This document shows positions 39,289 to 49,864 of a stretch of 64,000 nucleotides of DNA, piece after piece. The notes beneath the pieces are model-generated. The model searched no databases, was not told where the DNA came from, and saw only the letters and a program-made list of their open reading frames with translations. Source of the DNA: an uncultured Lutibacter sp. (lineage in GTDB: Bacteria; Bacteroidota; Bacteroidia; Flavobacteriales; Flavobacteriaceae); the NCBI RefSeq assembly GCF_947495725.1, contig NZ_CANLZZ010000006.1, positions 248,001 to 312,000 on the forward strand, given 5' to 3'. Within the stretch, counting starts at the first letter, position 1, and each line of letters starts with the position of its first letter. A program made the translations under genes and the position numbers.

Positions 39289-42200
39289 ATGAAGAAAATT
39301 ACTTTATTGATTTTACTATTATTCTTTTTTTATGATGGGTTTTCCCAGAATGAATTTATTACAACTTGGAATGTTAGTGCCGGAGATGTTATTACAATCC
39401 CTACAAGTGGAGGAGGGTATAATTATACCGTGGATTGGGGTGATGGAAACGAAATTTCTAATTATACTGGTGATGCTACTCATACAATGGGAGCAAGTCC
39501 TAACGGAATAATTAAAATTTCTGGAGATTTTCCTCGAATTTTTTTTAATAATAGCGGTACAGTTAAAGATAAATTATTAACCATAGAACAATGGGGGAGT
39601 ATAGAATGGACATCCTTCTTCAAGAGTTTTCAAGGTTGTACAAATCTTACGGCTATCAACGCTACAGATGTTCCAGATTTAACAACAAAAAATGTTAAAT
39701 TTTTAAGCAATGCATTTCAATTTACGGATTTAACAACAGTTAATGATGCTATTAACAATTGGGATGTTTCTGGAGTCGAGAACTTTAATGCCATGTTTGG
39801 TGTTTCTAATTTTAATGGGAAAATTGGAGGTTGGATTGTTTCTAGTGGAGATCGATTTGACTGGATGTTTTCTGGCTGTCCAAATTTTAACCAAGATATT
39901 AGTGGTTGGGATGTAAGTAATGCAACTTGGATTACAGGAATGTTCAATGCTGCAACTGCTTTTGATCAAGATCTTGGAAGTTGGGATATTAGAGGTGTTG
40001 TGGAAGCTTCAAAACTTAATAATTTTTTACAAGGAGCAAAATTATCTAGTGAAAACTACGACAAATTATTAATTGGCTGGAGTAATAGAGGTGGATTGTT
40101 AACTGAATTACCTTTTACTTTTAAGGCTGGAGATAGTAATTATTGTAGTGATGAAGCAGAATCTGCTAGACAAAATATTAAAGATACTTATGGATGGGTT
40201 TTTCAAGATGCTGGTAAAAGTTGTCCTAAAATTGAAATTCCATTTATTACAAAATGGGATATTAAGGCAAATGATGTTATTACAATTCCATCGACAGGCG
40301 CAAGAAATTACACAATAGATTGGGGAGATGGAACTATTGAAACTGGACAAACTGGTAATGCATCTCATACTTATTCTGGCACATATAACCCAGGAGTACT
40401 AACAGAGATTAAAATATCTGGACAAATTCCTACAATTATTTTAGGGAATTCAGCTGCTGCAGGTGAAGATAAATTAATATCGATTGAACAATGGGGAACT
40501 ATGGCTTGGACTACAATGTCTAATAGTTTTGAAAATTGTGTTAGTTTAAAATATATTAATGCAATTGACGTTCCTGATTTAAGTTTAGCTACAGATATTT
40601 CAAAAGCATTTAAATTAACCGATTTAAGCGGGGTTACAAATGAATTTAATAATTGGGATGTAAGTTCCATTGAAAAATTTAATAGTGTTTTTACCGAATC
40701 TAGTTTTAACGGTGAAATTGGAAACTGGGATGTTTCTAGTGCCACTCATTTTGAATGGATGTTTGCTTCTAATGTCAATTTTAACCAAAACATTGAAAAT
40801 TGGAATACTTCAAATTGTGTAAGTATGGTTGGTATGTTTAATAACGCTAATGCTTTTGACCAAAATCTTGGAAAATGGGATATTAGAAATGTTACCGATT
40901 TTACAAATTTTATAAACGGTAATGATGTTGGTATATCAATTGAGAATTATGATGCATTATTAATTGGTTGGAGTAGATGGGCAGCAGAATTACCTTCTCT
41001 TTTGGGGGCAGACAAATTAAAAGTTAAAAATTCATTTTATTGCAATGGATCCAATGCTAGAAATACACTAATTTCAGCTTGGGGCCAATCAATTGTTGAT
41101 AGTGGTCAAGCGGCAGATTGTTCGGCTTACTCTTTTAACACAACATGGAAAACAACTGCAATCAATGAAACCATTACCATACCAACAAATGGTTCTGGAT
41201 ATAATTATAATATTGATTGGGGTGATGGAAATAGTGAATCTGGTGTAACGGGCGATAAAACACATTTATACGCAGTTGCAGGTGAATATGAAGTTCGTAT
41301 TTCTGGTGAATTTCCACGAATATTTTTTGATAATTCAGGGGATAAAGACAAAATTATTTCTATTGACCAATGGGGGTCTATAGTTTGGCAATCTATGGAA
41401 AGGAGTTTTTACGGTTGTACTAATCTAACAGATATTAATGCAACAGATACTCCAAATTTAACCAATGTAACAAGTATACATAGAATATTTCAAGGAGCAG
41501 GACTTACAACAGTGGTTCAGCCAGCATTTAATAATTGGGATGTAAGTAATGTTTCTTTAATGAATACTGCTTTTGCTCAAACTCCAAATTTTAATGGAGA
41601 TATTAGTAATTGGGATGTAAGTAGTGCTACTCATTTGGGTTATATGTTTTGGGAGGCAAAAAAATTCAATCAAGACATTGGTAATTGGAATGTTGGAAAC
41701 GTTACTAACATGGCATCAGTTTTTAATGGAGCTACCAATTTCAATCAAGATCTAAGTAGTTGGGATGTTAGTAAAGCTTCAAATATGCTTAATATTTTCA
41801 ATAATGTGGCATTATCAGTAAAAAACTATGATAACTTATTAATTGGCTGGAGTCAACGTACTTTTGTAAATGGACCGGTAAATAGTTTTAAGGCCAACTT
41901 GGCAAAATATTGTAGTGCAAGTGACGAAAGATTAACATTGATAACAAAAATGGGCTTAGTCGATGGAACAAGCTTTGTTGATGGAGGTTTAGATTGTCCA
42001 TTTATAACAACCTGGAGAACAACTGCAGCAAGTGAGTCTATAACAATTCCTAATGGTTGGAATGGTGGCACATACAATTTTATTGTTGATTGGGGAGATG
42101 ACAGCCCTTTAGAAACATTTGTAGGTGTAAATGCAACGCATACTTATGATGAACCGGGAGATTATGAAGTTAGTATAACGGGATATTTTCCTCATATTAG

Positions 42201-45200
42201 GTTTAATAGTGGAGGTGATAAAGATAAACTAATTACAATTGAACAGTGGGGGTCAGGTGATTGGACTTCTTTTGATGGAAGTTTTAAAGGGTGTTCAAAT
42301 TTAGAAGCAATTAATGCTACTGATGTACCTAATATTATTGGGTCTAACATTTCTATGGTAGGTATATTTGGATTAACTACTAATTTAGCAGTTGTACATG
42401 ACGCAATAAATGATTGGAATGTTAGTAATGTAACCAATATATCTGGAGCATTTGCAAGTTCTAAGTTTAATGGTAACATTGGGAATTGGAATTTTACAAA
42501 GGTGGAATTTATGGATTGGATGTTTTTTAGCAATAGTACATTTAATCAAGATATTTCTGGTTGGAATGTAGAAAGTGTTAAGCAAATGAGCAATATGTTT
42601 AGAGGAGCTACATCTTTTGATCAAAATTTAGAAAACTGGGATGTTAGTAATGTTACAACTATGGAAAATATGTTTTTAGATGTTACATTAAGTACAGCTA
42701 ATTACGATGCTCTATTAATTGGCTGGAATAATTTGTCTAGTTTGCAAAATGGTGTAATATTTAATGCCGGAAATAGCAAATATTGTAGTGCGGCTGCTGA
42801 AAGAAAAAGTTTAATGAACGCTCCAAATAATTGGAGTATTAGTGATGGTGGTAGTTTAGCTCCAACTCCAAATTTTACAAGTGATTATGTTTCTGAAGGC
42901 TGTATTCCTTTTACAGTTAATTTTAGCGATACTTCTGTTACAAACGGATCTTCAGTTGAAAGTTGGTTGTGGGATTTTGGAGATGGAAATACTTCGACAG
43001 ATCAAAATCCAACATACACATATAATACTGGCGGTGATTTTGATGTAACACTTACTGTAACTTCGGAAAATGGCTGTACCGATTCTGTTACATTTGAAAA
43101 CTATATATCTGTAAACCCTTTAAAAGCAAGTTTTACGGAATTAGCAGGGTGTGAAGATCCCGAAACATTACAATTTACAAGTACCTCAATAAATGCTATT
43201 TCTTGGGAATGGGATTTTGGTGACGAAAATTCGTCAACAGAGGAAAACCCCGTTCATACATATAATCTAGGAACTGAAATTGAAAAAGATTTTACAATTA
43301 CTTTAACTGTTCAGAATGCAGAAGTAGGTGGATGTGAAAACACATTTAGTAAAGTTATTACTGTTGGAAAAACACAGCCACCTGTATTTGAGAATATTCC
43401 TTCTAATGTTGTAACCGCGAATGATTTAGGAAATTGTGGAGCCAATATAACTTTCGACCCTCCAACAGCTTTTGATAATTGCGGAGATATTACTCCAGAA
43501 TTAATAAGTGACTTAGGACCTGGAGATTTTTTTCCAATTGGAGTGCACACAGTTACTTATAGAGCAACAGGAGATTCTGAATTGTTTTCAGAAGTAGACA
43601 TATTGGTTACTGTAAATGACAACGAACCTCCTAGTGTAAGTTGTACAAGTATAACTATTAATTTAGATGCAAATGGTATTGCTAATTTATCACCAAATAT
43701 GATTGATAATGGTTCAAGTGATAATTGTGGAATTGCCTCTATTTCCGCTTCGCCTACCTTTTTTAATTGTGAAGATGTTGGTGAGAATGAAGTTATATTA
43801 ACTGTGACAGATATTCATGGGAATTCAAATACTTGTGTTTCAACAGTAACAATTGCAGATAATACTCCTCCAACGGCATTATGTAAAGATATAACCGTTG
43901 AGTTAGATGAAAATGGAGAATATGCACTTTCACCGTTAGATTTTGACAACGGGAGTACCGATAATTGTGCACCAGCAGTTTTATCTTATAAAATAGATAA
44001 TGTATTGCATTTCGATATTTCAAAAAGAACTTTTGATTGTAGTGAAATTGGAACCAAGGATGTTGAGTTTATAGTTTTTGATATTTCAGGAAATAGATCA
44101 AATTGTTTTACTTCTGTTACTGTTGTAGACAAAGCTGCTCCAACTATTGTAGCCGATAATTTAAACATTCAATTAAATGAAAGTGGTTTGGCTACTCTAA
44201 CCATTGAAGATGTAGATAAAGGTTCTTTTGATAATTGTGGGATAAGTTCAAAAACAATTGATAAGAGTAGTTTTTCTTGTTCTGATTTAGGAGAAAATAT
44301 AGTAACCATAACAGTCACAGACATAAATGGAAATGTTTCCCAAAAGGAAATAATAGTAACCATAGAAGATATTACCAATCCAATTGCAAAAACGAAGGAT
44401 ATAATTTTAGAGCTTGATGCAGATGGAACTGCTACTATAACGGGAGAGGATATTGACAATGGTTCTTATGACGTATGTGGTACAACAACTTTAAGTTTAA
44501 ATAAAAACACCTTCGATTGTTCAAATATAGGTGCTAATTCAGTGGAATTAACTGTTAAGGATGGTAGTGGAAATGTTGCTAAAAAATCAGCTATTGTAAC
44601 AATTAAAGATACAACTTCACCTATTGTGGAAACTAATAATATTTTAATTGAACTTGATGAAAATGGAGTAGCTACAATAACTACTTCTCAAATAGATAAT
44701 GGTTCGTTTGACGTTTGTGGAACAGTTGAATTATCATTGGATAAAGATGCGTTTGATTGCTCAAATATTGGAGATAATACAGTGGTTTTAACTGTTGAAG
44801 ATATATCAGGAAATAAAGCCACAAAAAATGCAATTGTAACTGTAAAGGATTCTATTAAGCCGTTAGCTAAAACAAAAGATGTTTCTATAGAATTAGGTGC
44901 AGATGGAACGGTTGTTTTAAGCGGGGAAGATATTAACAATGGCTCTTCAGATAATTGTAATATAGAATCTTATGTTTTAGATATATCTTCCTTTGATTGC
45001 AGTTCAATAGGTAAAAATGTTGTTAATTTAACAGTAACAGATACAAGTGGTAATACATCATCTGCTTCTGCTGAGATTACAATTAAAGATAGTGCTGTTT
45101 CAAGTGTAGTTGCTAAAAATATTACATTGGAATTGGATGATAATGAAATCGCTACTATTACAGTTGAAGATATTGACAATGGTTCGAATGATAATTGTGG

Positions 45201-46245
45201 TATTGCTTCAATGTCTATTGATAAATCATCTTTTGATTGTTCTTCAATTGGAGAAAACACTGTAACATTAACAGTAACAGATATAAACGGAAATGTAGGT
45301 AGTACAACAGCCATTGTAACGGTTAAAGAAACAACGGCACCAATAGCTAATTGTACTGCACCATTTACTTTATTATTAGATGAAACAGGAAATGCTTCAA
45401 TTACAGTGGAAGATATTAATAATGAATCTAGTGATAATTGTGGAATTGCATCAATAACTATAGATAAAGATTCTTTTGATTGTTCCAATTTAGGTGTAAA
45501 TACAGTAACACTAACAGTTACTGATAAAAGTGGTAACAGTTCCTCTTGTAGCACCTCAGTTACGGTTGAAGATAAAACTTCCCCAATTGTAATAACTAAA
45601 GATATTAGTGTTGAGCTAGATTCATCAGGACAAGCGTCAATTGTACCAGAAGATATTAGCGATGGAAGTTTTGATAGTTGTGGAATCGCTTCAATTAATC
45701 TTGATAAAACAATTTTTGATTGCCCAATGTTAGGTGACCATGTTGTAACATTAACTGTAATTGATAATGCCGGAAATAGTTCTTTTGAAGAAGCTATAGT
45801 AACTTTTAAAGGAGATGATCTAGATTTCGATGGAATTTCAGATGCTTGTGATGATGATGTTGATGGAGATGGTATACCAAATGATATTGATAATTGTAAT
45901 TCTCAACACAATGCAGACCAAGCAGACATTGATAATAATGGAATAGGAGACGCATGTCAGGGGAAAGTTTATGTACCTAAAAGTTTCTCTCCAAATAACG
46001 ATGGTATAAACGATGCCTTATTTATTGAAGGGCTTCATAATTATCCAGGAAATCAATTAGAAGTTTATAATAGATGGGGGAATAAGGTATATGCTTCCAA
46101 AAATTATCAAAACTATTGGAATGGCGTAGCTCAAGGTGCTAATGTAATTGGAAAAAATGAAAAAGTTCCTGTGGGACCTTATTTTTATGTATTAACTGTT
46201 AGAAATCAACTTATTTATAAAGGTTGGATTTATATAAATTATTAA
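39289..46245 (+). CDS. Giant T9SS type B adhesin 1 with BspA-like/DUF285 head
   Basis: This is a 2318-residue secreted protein with signal MKKITLLILLLFFFYDGFSQ. Four related blocks of about 295 residues start near residues 23, 317, 615 and 905. Each begins with a PKD-like unit (VDWGDGN) and continues with DUF285/BspA-type repeats of the form FNQDLxxWDVSNVTxMxxMF. Two PKD domains (about 1194 and 1279; WLWDFGDGN, WEWDFGDEN) and a HYR domain (about 1363) follow. Then come nine repeats of about 80 residues from 1448 (ELDENG, DNGSxDNCGI, FDCSxxGxNTVTLTVTD). Thrombospondin-type-3 loops (about 2176-2224) precede the gliding-motility-associated type B CTD (KSFSPNNDGIND to GWIYINY). It should be exported by T9SS and anchored or released at the surface. 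The cognate PorP/SprF gene starts 10 bases on. Confidence 0.93.
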   Translation: MKKITLLILLLFFFYDGFSQNEFITTWNVSAGDVITIPTSGGGYNYTVDWGDGNEISNYTGDATHTMGASPNGIIKISGDFPRIFFNNSGTVKDKLLTIEQWGSIEWTSFFKSFQGCTNLTAINATDVPDLTTKNVKFLSNAFQFTDLTTVNDAINNWDVSGVENFNAMFGVSNFNGKIGGWIVSSGDRFDWMFSGCPNFNQDISGWDVSNATWITGMFNAATAFDQDLGSWDIRGVVEASKLNNFLQGAKLSSENYDKLLIGWSNRGGLLTELPFTFKAGDSNYCSDEAESARQNIKDTYGWVFQDAGKSCPKIEIPFITKWDIKANDVITIPSTGARNYTIDWGDGTIETGQTGNASHTYSGTYNPGVLTEIKISGQIPTIILGNSAAAGEDKLISIEQWGTMAWTTMSNSFENCVSLKYINAIDVPDLSLATDISKAFKLTDLSGVTNEFNNWDVSSIEKFNSVFTESSFNGEIGNWDVSSATHFEWMFASNVNFNQNIENWNTSNCVSMVGMFNNANAFDQNLGKWDIRNVTDFTNFINGNDVGISIENYDALLIGWSRWAAELPSLLGADKLKVKNSFYCNGSNARNTLISAWGQSIVDSGQAADCSAYSFNTTWKTTAINETITIPTNGSGYNYNIDWGDGNSESGVTGDKTHLYAVAGEYEVRISGEFPRIFFDNSGDKDKIISIDQWGSIVWQSMERSFYGCTNLTDINATDTPNLTNVTSIHRIFQGAGLTTVVQPAFNNWDVSNVSLMNTAFAQTPNFNGDISNWDVSSATHLGYMFWEAKKFNQDIGNWNVGNVTNMASVFNGATNFNQDLSSWDVSKASNMLNIFNNVALSVKNYDNLLIGWSQRTFVNGPVNSFKANLAKYCSASDERLTLITKMGLVDGTSFVDGGLDCPFITTWRTTAASESITIPNGWNGGTYNFIVDWGDDSPLETFVGVNATHTYDEPGDYEVSITGYFPHIRFNSGGDKDKLITIEQWGSGDWTSFDGSFKGCSNLEAINATDVPNIIGSNISMVGIFGLTTNLAVVHDAINDWNVSNVTNISGAFASSKFNGNIGNWNFTKVEFMDWMFFSNSTFNQDISGWNVESVKQMSNMFRGATSFDQNLENWDVSNVTTMENMFLDVTLSTANYDALLIGWNNLSSLQNGVIFNAGNSKYCSAAAERKSLMNAPNNWSISDGGSLAPTPNFTSDYVSEGCIPFTVNFSDTSVTNGSSVESWLWDFGDGNTSTDQNPTYTYNTGGDFDVTLTVTSENGCTDSVTFENYISVNPLKASFTELAGCEDPETLQFTSTSINAISWEWDFGDENSSTEENPVHTYNLGTEIEKDFTITLTVQNAEVGGCENTFSKVITVGKTQPPVFENIPSNVVTANDLGNCGANITFDPPTAFDNCGDITPELISDLGPGDFFPIGVHTVTYRATGDSELFSEVDILVTVNDNEPPSVSCTSITINLDANGIANLSPNMIDNGSSDNCGIASISASPTFFNCEDVGENEVILTVTDIHGNSNTCVSTVTIADNTPPTALCKDITVELDENGEYALSPLDFDNGSTDNCAPAVLSYKIDNVLHFDISKRTFDCSEIGTKDVEFIVFDISGNRSNCFTSVTVVDKAAPTIVADNLNIQLNESGLATLTIEDVDKGSFDNCGISSKTIDKSSFSCSDLGENIVTITVTDINGNVSQKEIIVTIEDITNPIAKTKDIILELDADGTATITGEDIDNGSYDVCGTTTLSLNKNTFDCSNIGANSVELTVKDGSGNVAKKSAIVTIKDTTSPIVETNNILIELDENGVATITTSQIDNGSFDVCGTVELSLDKDAFDCSNIGDNTVVLTVEDISGNKATKNAIVTVKDSIKPLAKTKDVSIELGADGTVVLSGEDINNGSSDNCNIESYVLDISSFDCSSIGKNVVNLTVTDTSGNTSSASAEITIKDSAVSSVVAKNITLELDDNEIATITVEDIDNGSNDNCGIASMSIDKSSFDCSSIGENTVTLTVTDINGNVGSTTAIVTVKETTAPIANCTAPFTLLLDETGNASITVEDINNESSDNCGIASITIDKDSFDCSNLGVNTVTLTVTDKSGNSSSCSTSVTVEDKTSPIVITKDISVELDSSGQASIVPEDISDGSFDSCGIASINLDKTIFDCPMLGDHVVTLTVIDNAGNSSFEEAIVTFKGDDLDFDGISDACDDDVDGDGIPNDIDNCNSQHNADQADIDNNGIGDACQGKVYVPKSFSPNNDGINDALFIEGLHNYPGNQLEVYNRWGNKVYASKNYQNYWNGVAQGANVIGKNEKVPVGPYFYVLTVRNQLIYKGWIYINY

Positions 46246-46255
46246 AAAATATTCG

Positions 46256-47179
46256 ATGAAAATTATATCAAAATATATAAGTATAGTACTATTTGTTATT
46301 AGTTGTGTTAATGGATATTCTCAACAAGATCCTTTATACACTCAATATTATAACAATTTTAGTTTAATAAATCCTGCTTATGCTGGAAGTCATGGCTATT
46401 TTACTGCTGCGGCTAGTATTAGAAGCCAATGGGCTGGAGAAGATGGAGCTCCAAAAACTCAGGCACTTTCAGTTCATGGTGCAACAGGAAAAAATGTAGG
46501 TCTAGGATTGTCAATAGTAAACGATAAAGTTTTTGTTTTAAGTGAAAAGCATTTATATGCTGATTTTTCTTATTCAATTAAAGCTTCTGAAAAAGCAACT
46601 TTAGCATTCGGAATAAAAGCTGGAGCAAGCTTTTTAGATATTGATTTATTAGAGTTAGAAATTTACAGCGATCCTCTTTTAAATGAAAACATAAACAGAA
46701 CAAACCCTAATATTGGAATTGGAGCTTTTTATTATACCGATAAGTTTTTCGTAAGTTTATCAACTATAAATTTATTGGAGAATACAAGATATGAAAAAAG
46801 AAATGTTGTTACATCTGCTTCAAAAAGTATAGTTACCTATCTTTCTTCAGGGTATGTTTTTGATTTAGGTAAAGAATTTCAATTTAAACCATCTTTTTTA
46901 ATAAGAGCAATGAATGGAGCTGCATTATCAACAGATATTTCAGCTAGTTTTTTATGGAATAATCTTTTAGAATTAGGGGTTTCTCATAGATTTGATGAAT
47001 CTGTTTCAGGCTTGTTTCAAATTAGACTTAATGAATTTTTAAAATTAGGTTATACCTATGATGGTTCTACACAAGATATAGGCAACTATACAAACGGAGC
47101 TCATGAACTGAGTATAATTGTAAATTTAAACAAAACTTCTAGTAAATATAAAAAACGGAAAGTGCCATTTAATTGGTAA
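46256..47179 (+). CDS. PorP/SprF-family T9SS outer-membrane protein 1
   Basis: This 307-residue outer-membrane beta-barrel has signal MKIISKYISIVLFVISCVNGYSQ and the PorP/SprF hallmark QDPLYTQYYNNFSLINPAYAGSHG, then IRSQWAG and GKNVGLGLSI. In Flavobacterium johnsoniae, SprF is needed to secrete the giant adhesin SprB, and members of this family occur beside type B CTD proteins. This copy should serve adhesin 1. It lies 10 bases behind it and ends at a terminator. It is clearly paralogous to the copy at 58562-59515, with the same order and spacing. Confidence 0.95.
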   Translation: MKIISKYISIVLFVISCVNGYSQQDPLYTQYYNNFSLINPAYAGSHGYFTAAASIRSQWAGEDGAPKTQALSVHGATGKNVGLGLSIVNDKVFVLSEKHLYADFSYSIKASEKATLAFGIKAGASFLDIDLLELEIYSDPLLNENINRTNPNIGIGAFYYTDKFFVSLSTINLLENTRYEKRNVVTSASKSIVTYLSSGYVFDLGKEFQFKPSFLIRAMNGAALSTDISASFLWNNLLELGVSHRFDESVSGLFQIRLNEFLKLGYTYDGSTQDIGNYTNGAHELSIIVNLNKTSSKYKKRKVPFNW

Positions 47180-47189
47180 CTTTTAAATA

Positions 47190-47220
47190 AAAAAAGAGCT
47201 TCAATTGAGGCTCTTTTTTT
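47190..47220 (+). terminator. Terminator after PorP/SprF 1
   Basis: AAAGAGCTTC pairs with GAGGCTCTTT around AATT, followed by a T run to 47220. It lies 10 bases past the stop. Confidence 0.85.
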
Positions 47221-47319
47221 TAATATTTTTGTATTCATTTAAACAGATAGTTCGCACGTTAAATAAATACAAATATTCAATATATTCCAATAAATTATAT
47301 TTCAAATTTATAGTAATAA

Positions 47320-48126
47320 TTATAAAGAATTATTAATCATTTTATCTTTTGCTTCTTTAATTAAGTTAATTTCTTCCTCAGATAATTCTGAAGGAGAAAT
47401 ATAACCATCATTAGATTGAGGTGATCTGGCATCTCCAAAATAAGTATTCACTTTAATTTTCATAATTTCCTCATCAATATCTTGTGCCCCTGTAAAAGCA
47501 GCGATTTTAGAAATTGTTTTTTTTGGTTCTTTTACCAAGTCAGAAAAAGAAATTTTCAACAAATTGTCTGAATCAGGTAATTGCATCACCGTATTATATG
47601 ATTGCAAGTACTCTTGAAGAAACATTCTAGCTTCATCAAAGTTGTTGATCATTTGAATTCCCTTGGCAGATTTTACACAAGCTTCCATATCTCTATAAAT
47701 ATAAACTACTTTGCTATTTGGTAAGCAACTTTTCAATACATTTATGTTTCCTCCTGTCCAACCTGGTTGCTTTATACCCCATACACTCCTATTTTCCTTT
47801 TTAGCATAATCTTGAAAAAATTGAATGTGCATAAGAAAAGCTTTTTCCATTGATTCGAGGTAATCATCAACCTTAGGTAATAAATCGGGAATCCACTGAT
47901 TTACATTGCCTTCTAACATTGATTTAAGCAAGAGATCCCTTTGATTTTTATCGTGCATAAGAAATAACTTTTTGTGAGTTAATTGATTCACTAAAAAAGA
48001 AATGTCATTCGCTGCATTTTCACCATAAATTAAGGTGTTTGAAGTAGAATTTAGTAATCGAACCAACAATGTTGAACCCGAACGTTGACAGGGTGATGTT
48101 ATTAAAATTGGTGTAATTTCGCTCAT
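47320..48126 (-). CDS. PAPS-dependent sulfotransferase (P-loop family)
   Basis: This 268-residue cytosolic protein has the 5-prime PAPS-binding loop QRSGSTLLVRLLN near residue 15 and the 3-prime phosphate-binding region VVYIYRDMEACVKSA near residue 143. It therefore moves a sulfo group from PAPS to an acceptor. The acceptor (sugar, peptide or small molecule) cannot be told. It reads away from a second, unrelated-looking sulfotransferase, sharing a 159-base divergent gap. No PAPS-making gene is in the window. Confidence 0.85.
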   Translation of the reverse strand: MSEITPILITSPCQRSGSTLLVRLLNSTSNTLIYGENAANDISFLVNQLTHKKLFLMHDKNQRDLLLKSMLEGNVNQWIPDLLPKVDDYLESMEKAFLMHIQFFQDYAKKENRSVWGIKQPGWTGGNINVLKSCLPNSKVVYIYRDMEACVKSAKGIQMINNFDEARMFLQEYLQSYNTVMQLPDSDNLLKISFSDLVKEPKKTISKIAAFTGAQDIDEEIMKIKVNTYFGDARSPQSNDGYISPSELSEEEINLIKEAKDKMINNSL

Positions 48127-48285
48127 AGTTTGTAATGATATTAAGGAGCCACAATATAAGAGTAAATATCTATTTGAAAAATCTACCAGATTATTTATTC
48201 ATTTATAATTTCTATTTTAGACGTTTATAACTAAAACCATTTAATTAATAGTATTTATGTCTTTCTTTAAAATTGAATTTTTAAA

Positions 48286-48861
48286 ATGATTATTTCTCAC
48301 CATCTAAAAATTATTTTTATTCATGTGCACAGAACTGGAGGTTCGTCACTTATAAATTTGTTAAAAAGTCAATTAGGGAATCATCTTGAAATTATCTCTC
48401 AACACGGTAATGCAAGAACCTCAGAGGCTTATTTACTAGAAAAATATGAGGATTATTATATTTTCGGATTTACTAGAAACCCATGGGATCGTATTTTATC
48501 TTGGTATTCTTTAATTCATAAAAATGATAAAAAAACGTTGACAGAAGAAAGGAAAAGATTTGAATTGTTTATTGAGTTAGACTATGCATCGGATTTTACA
48601 ACACAACAATTTCATTATAATACTTTAGACTATTTTTCAAATAAAAAGGGAGCATTAAAAATTGATGAAATATTTCGTTATGAAAATTTCGAAAATGAGA
48701 TAGGGAAATTAATGAGGAAACTTAATTTACCTCAAACAGAAATTTCAAAAGTTAATAACACAAGCCCTAAAACGTTTCAAGATTATTATACAAAAAATAG
48801 CAAAGAATTAATTGCTGAAAAGTGCAGAAAAGATATCGAATACTTTAATTATATTTTTTAA
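48286..48861 (+). CDS. Sulfotransferase family 2 domain protein
   Basis: The 191-residue protein resembles Sulfotransfer_2 (carbohydrate sulfotransferase-like): IFIHVHRTGGSSLINLL matches the FxHxPKTGGTS PAPS loop, and FGFTRNPWDRILSWYSL is the 3-prime phosphate motif. It is short for the family (usually 220-300). The probable methyltransferase begins 4 bases after its stop, so the two are one transcript. Confidence 0.8.
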   Translation: MIISHHLKIIFIHVHRTGGSSLINLLKSQLGNHLEIISQHGNARTSEAYLLEKYEDYYIFGFTRNPWDRILSWYSLIHKNDKKTLTEERKRFELFIELDYASDFTTQQFHYNTLDYFSNKKGALKIDEIFRYENFENEIGKLMRKLNLPQTEISKVNNTSPKTFQDYYTKNSKELIAEKCRKDIEYFNYIF

Positions 48862-48865
48862 AGAA

Positions 48866-49864
48866 ATGATTGAAAATAAAATACTAACTGAAATAAAAAA
48901 ACTAACCTCTGCAATAATTGAAACCTCGTCCAATCTAAATGAAATAAAAAAAAATCTAGATAAAATTCATAATCACTTTAAAAATATTACAGAAATCTCG
49001 GGATTTGATTTTAAAGTTGAATATTTAGCTGCAATTCCTGCAGAAAAAGGAAAAGCTCTAGGGTTAAACTATGCAGCCCAATGTTTACTGGATTATAAAC
49101 GAACTGAAAAATTCTTAAAGGCAATTATATTGGCAATAAAAGAAAAGCAGAAAGACAACCCAGGAGAGATAATTAATATTTTTTATGCTGGTTGCGGGCC
49201 CTATGCTCCATTTATAACTTTAGTAGCCCCTTTTTTTAACTCTAACGAAATACAATTCTGCTTATTAGATATTAATAAAACTTCTCTTGAATCTGCTAAA
49301 AAATTAATTAATTCCTTAGAATTGTCTAACTATGTTAAAGAGTTTTATTTAGCCGATGCAGTAACTTTTAAAATTCCTAATCCAGACACATTTCATATAC
49401 TTATTAGTGAAACGTTAGATGCTTTATTATTTAGAGAAAGTTATGTTCCTATAATATTTAACCTGCTGCCTCAATTTCCTAAAAACATTACATTAATTCC
49501 CGAAAATGTATGTCTTAACCTAAACTTATTATCAAATTTTGAGAAAAGTTCGAAGTGTACTGAATATAAAATTGAGACCATTTTAAATGTACAAGAAGCC
49601 CTATTATCTAGAAAGCATAACCTAGCTATTCCATCACAATTATCAGATAAAAAAATTAATTTGAGCACCTTAAAAATAGATCATTCTAAAAGTGTTTTAT
49701 TGGATACTCGAGTTCATATTTATAAAGATATTTGGTTAAATAGAAATGAATCTTCCTTAACTATACCTGTTGAAATAGAATTGAAGGAGCCTTCCGAAAA
49801 TAATTTCATTGTTTTCACTTACTTTTTAACTCCTAATATAGAATTGAGATATAGATTTGAATAA
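48866..49864 (+). CDS. SAM-dependent methyltransferase, PRMT-like class I fold
   Basis: The 332-residue product has a charged helical N-terminus (about 45 residues). A Rossmann-type SAM site follows: NIFYAGCGPYAPF is motif I, CLLDINKTSLESAKKLI supplies the acidic ribose contact, and ISETLDALLFRESYVPII corresponds to the post-motif SE...E double-glutamate loop of protein arginine methyltransferases. I infer a protein or peptide N-methyltransferase, without certainty. The ATG at 48866 is preferred. An earlier frame opening at 48812 would overlap the sulfotransferase, and translation from 48866 starts with MIENKILTEI. Confidence 0.65.
   Translation: MIENKILTEIKKLTSAIIETSSNLNEIKKNLDKIHNHFKNITEISGFDFKVEYLAAIPAEKGKALGLNYAAQCLLDYKRTEKFLKAIILAIKEKQKDNPGEIINIFYAGCGPYAPFITLVAPFFNSNEIQFCLLDINKTSLESAKKLINSLELSNYVKEFYLADAVTFKIPNPDTFHILISETLDALLFRESYVPIIFNLLPQFPKNITLIPENVCLNLNLLSNFEKSSKCTEYKIETILNVQEALLSRKHNLAIPSQLSDKKINLSTLKIDHSKSVLLDTRVHIYKDIWLNRNESSLTIPVEIELKEPSENNFIVFTYFLTPNIELRYRFE

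Noticed and set aside
43630-45830. Regular 240-base repeat period that could look like a CRISPR or satellite array
   Set aside because: The period is a protein repeat of about 80 residues in one long open frame; sequence identity is at the amino-acid level and there are no spacers.
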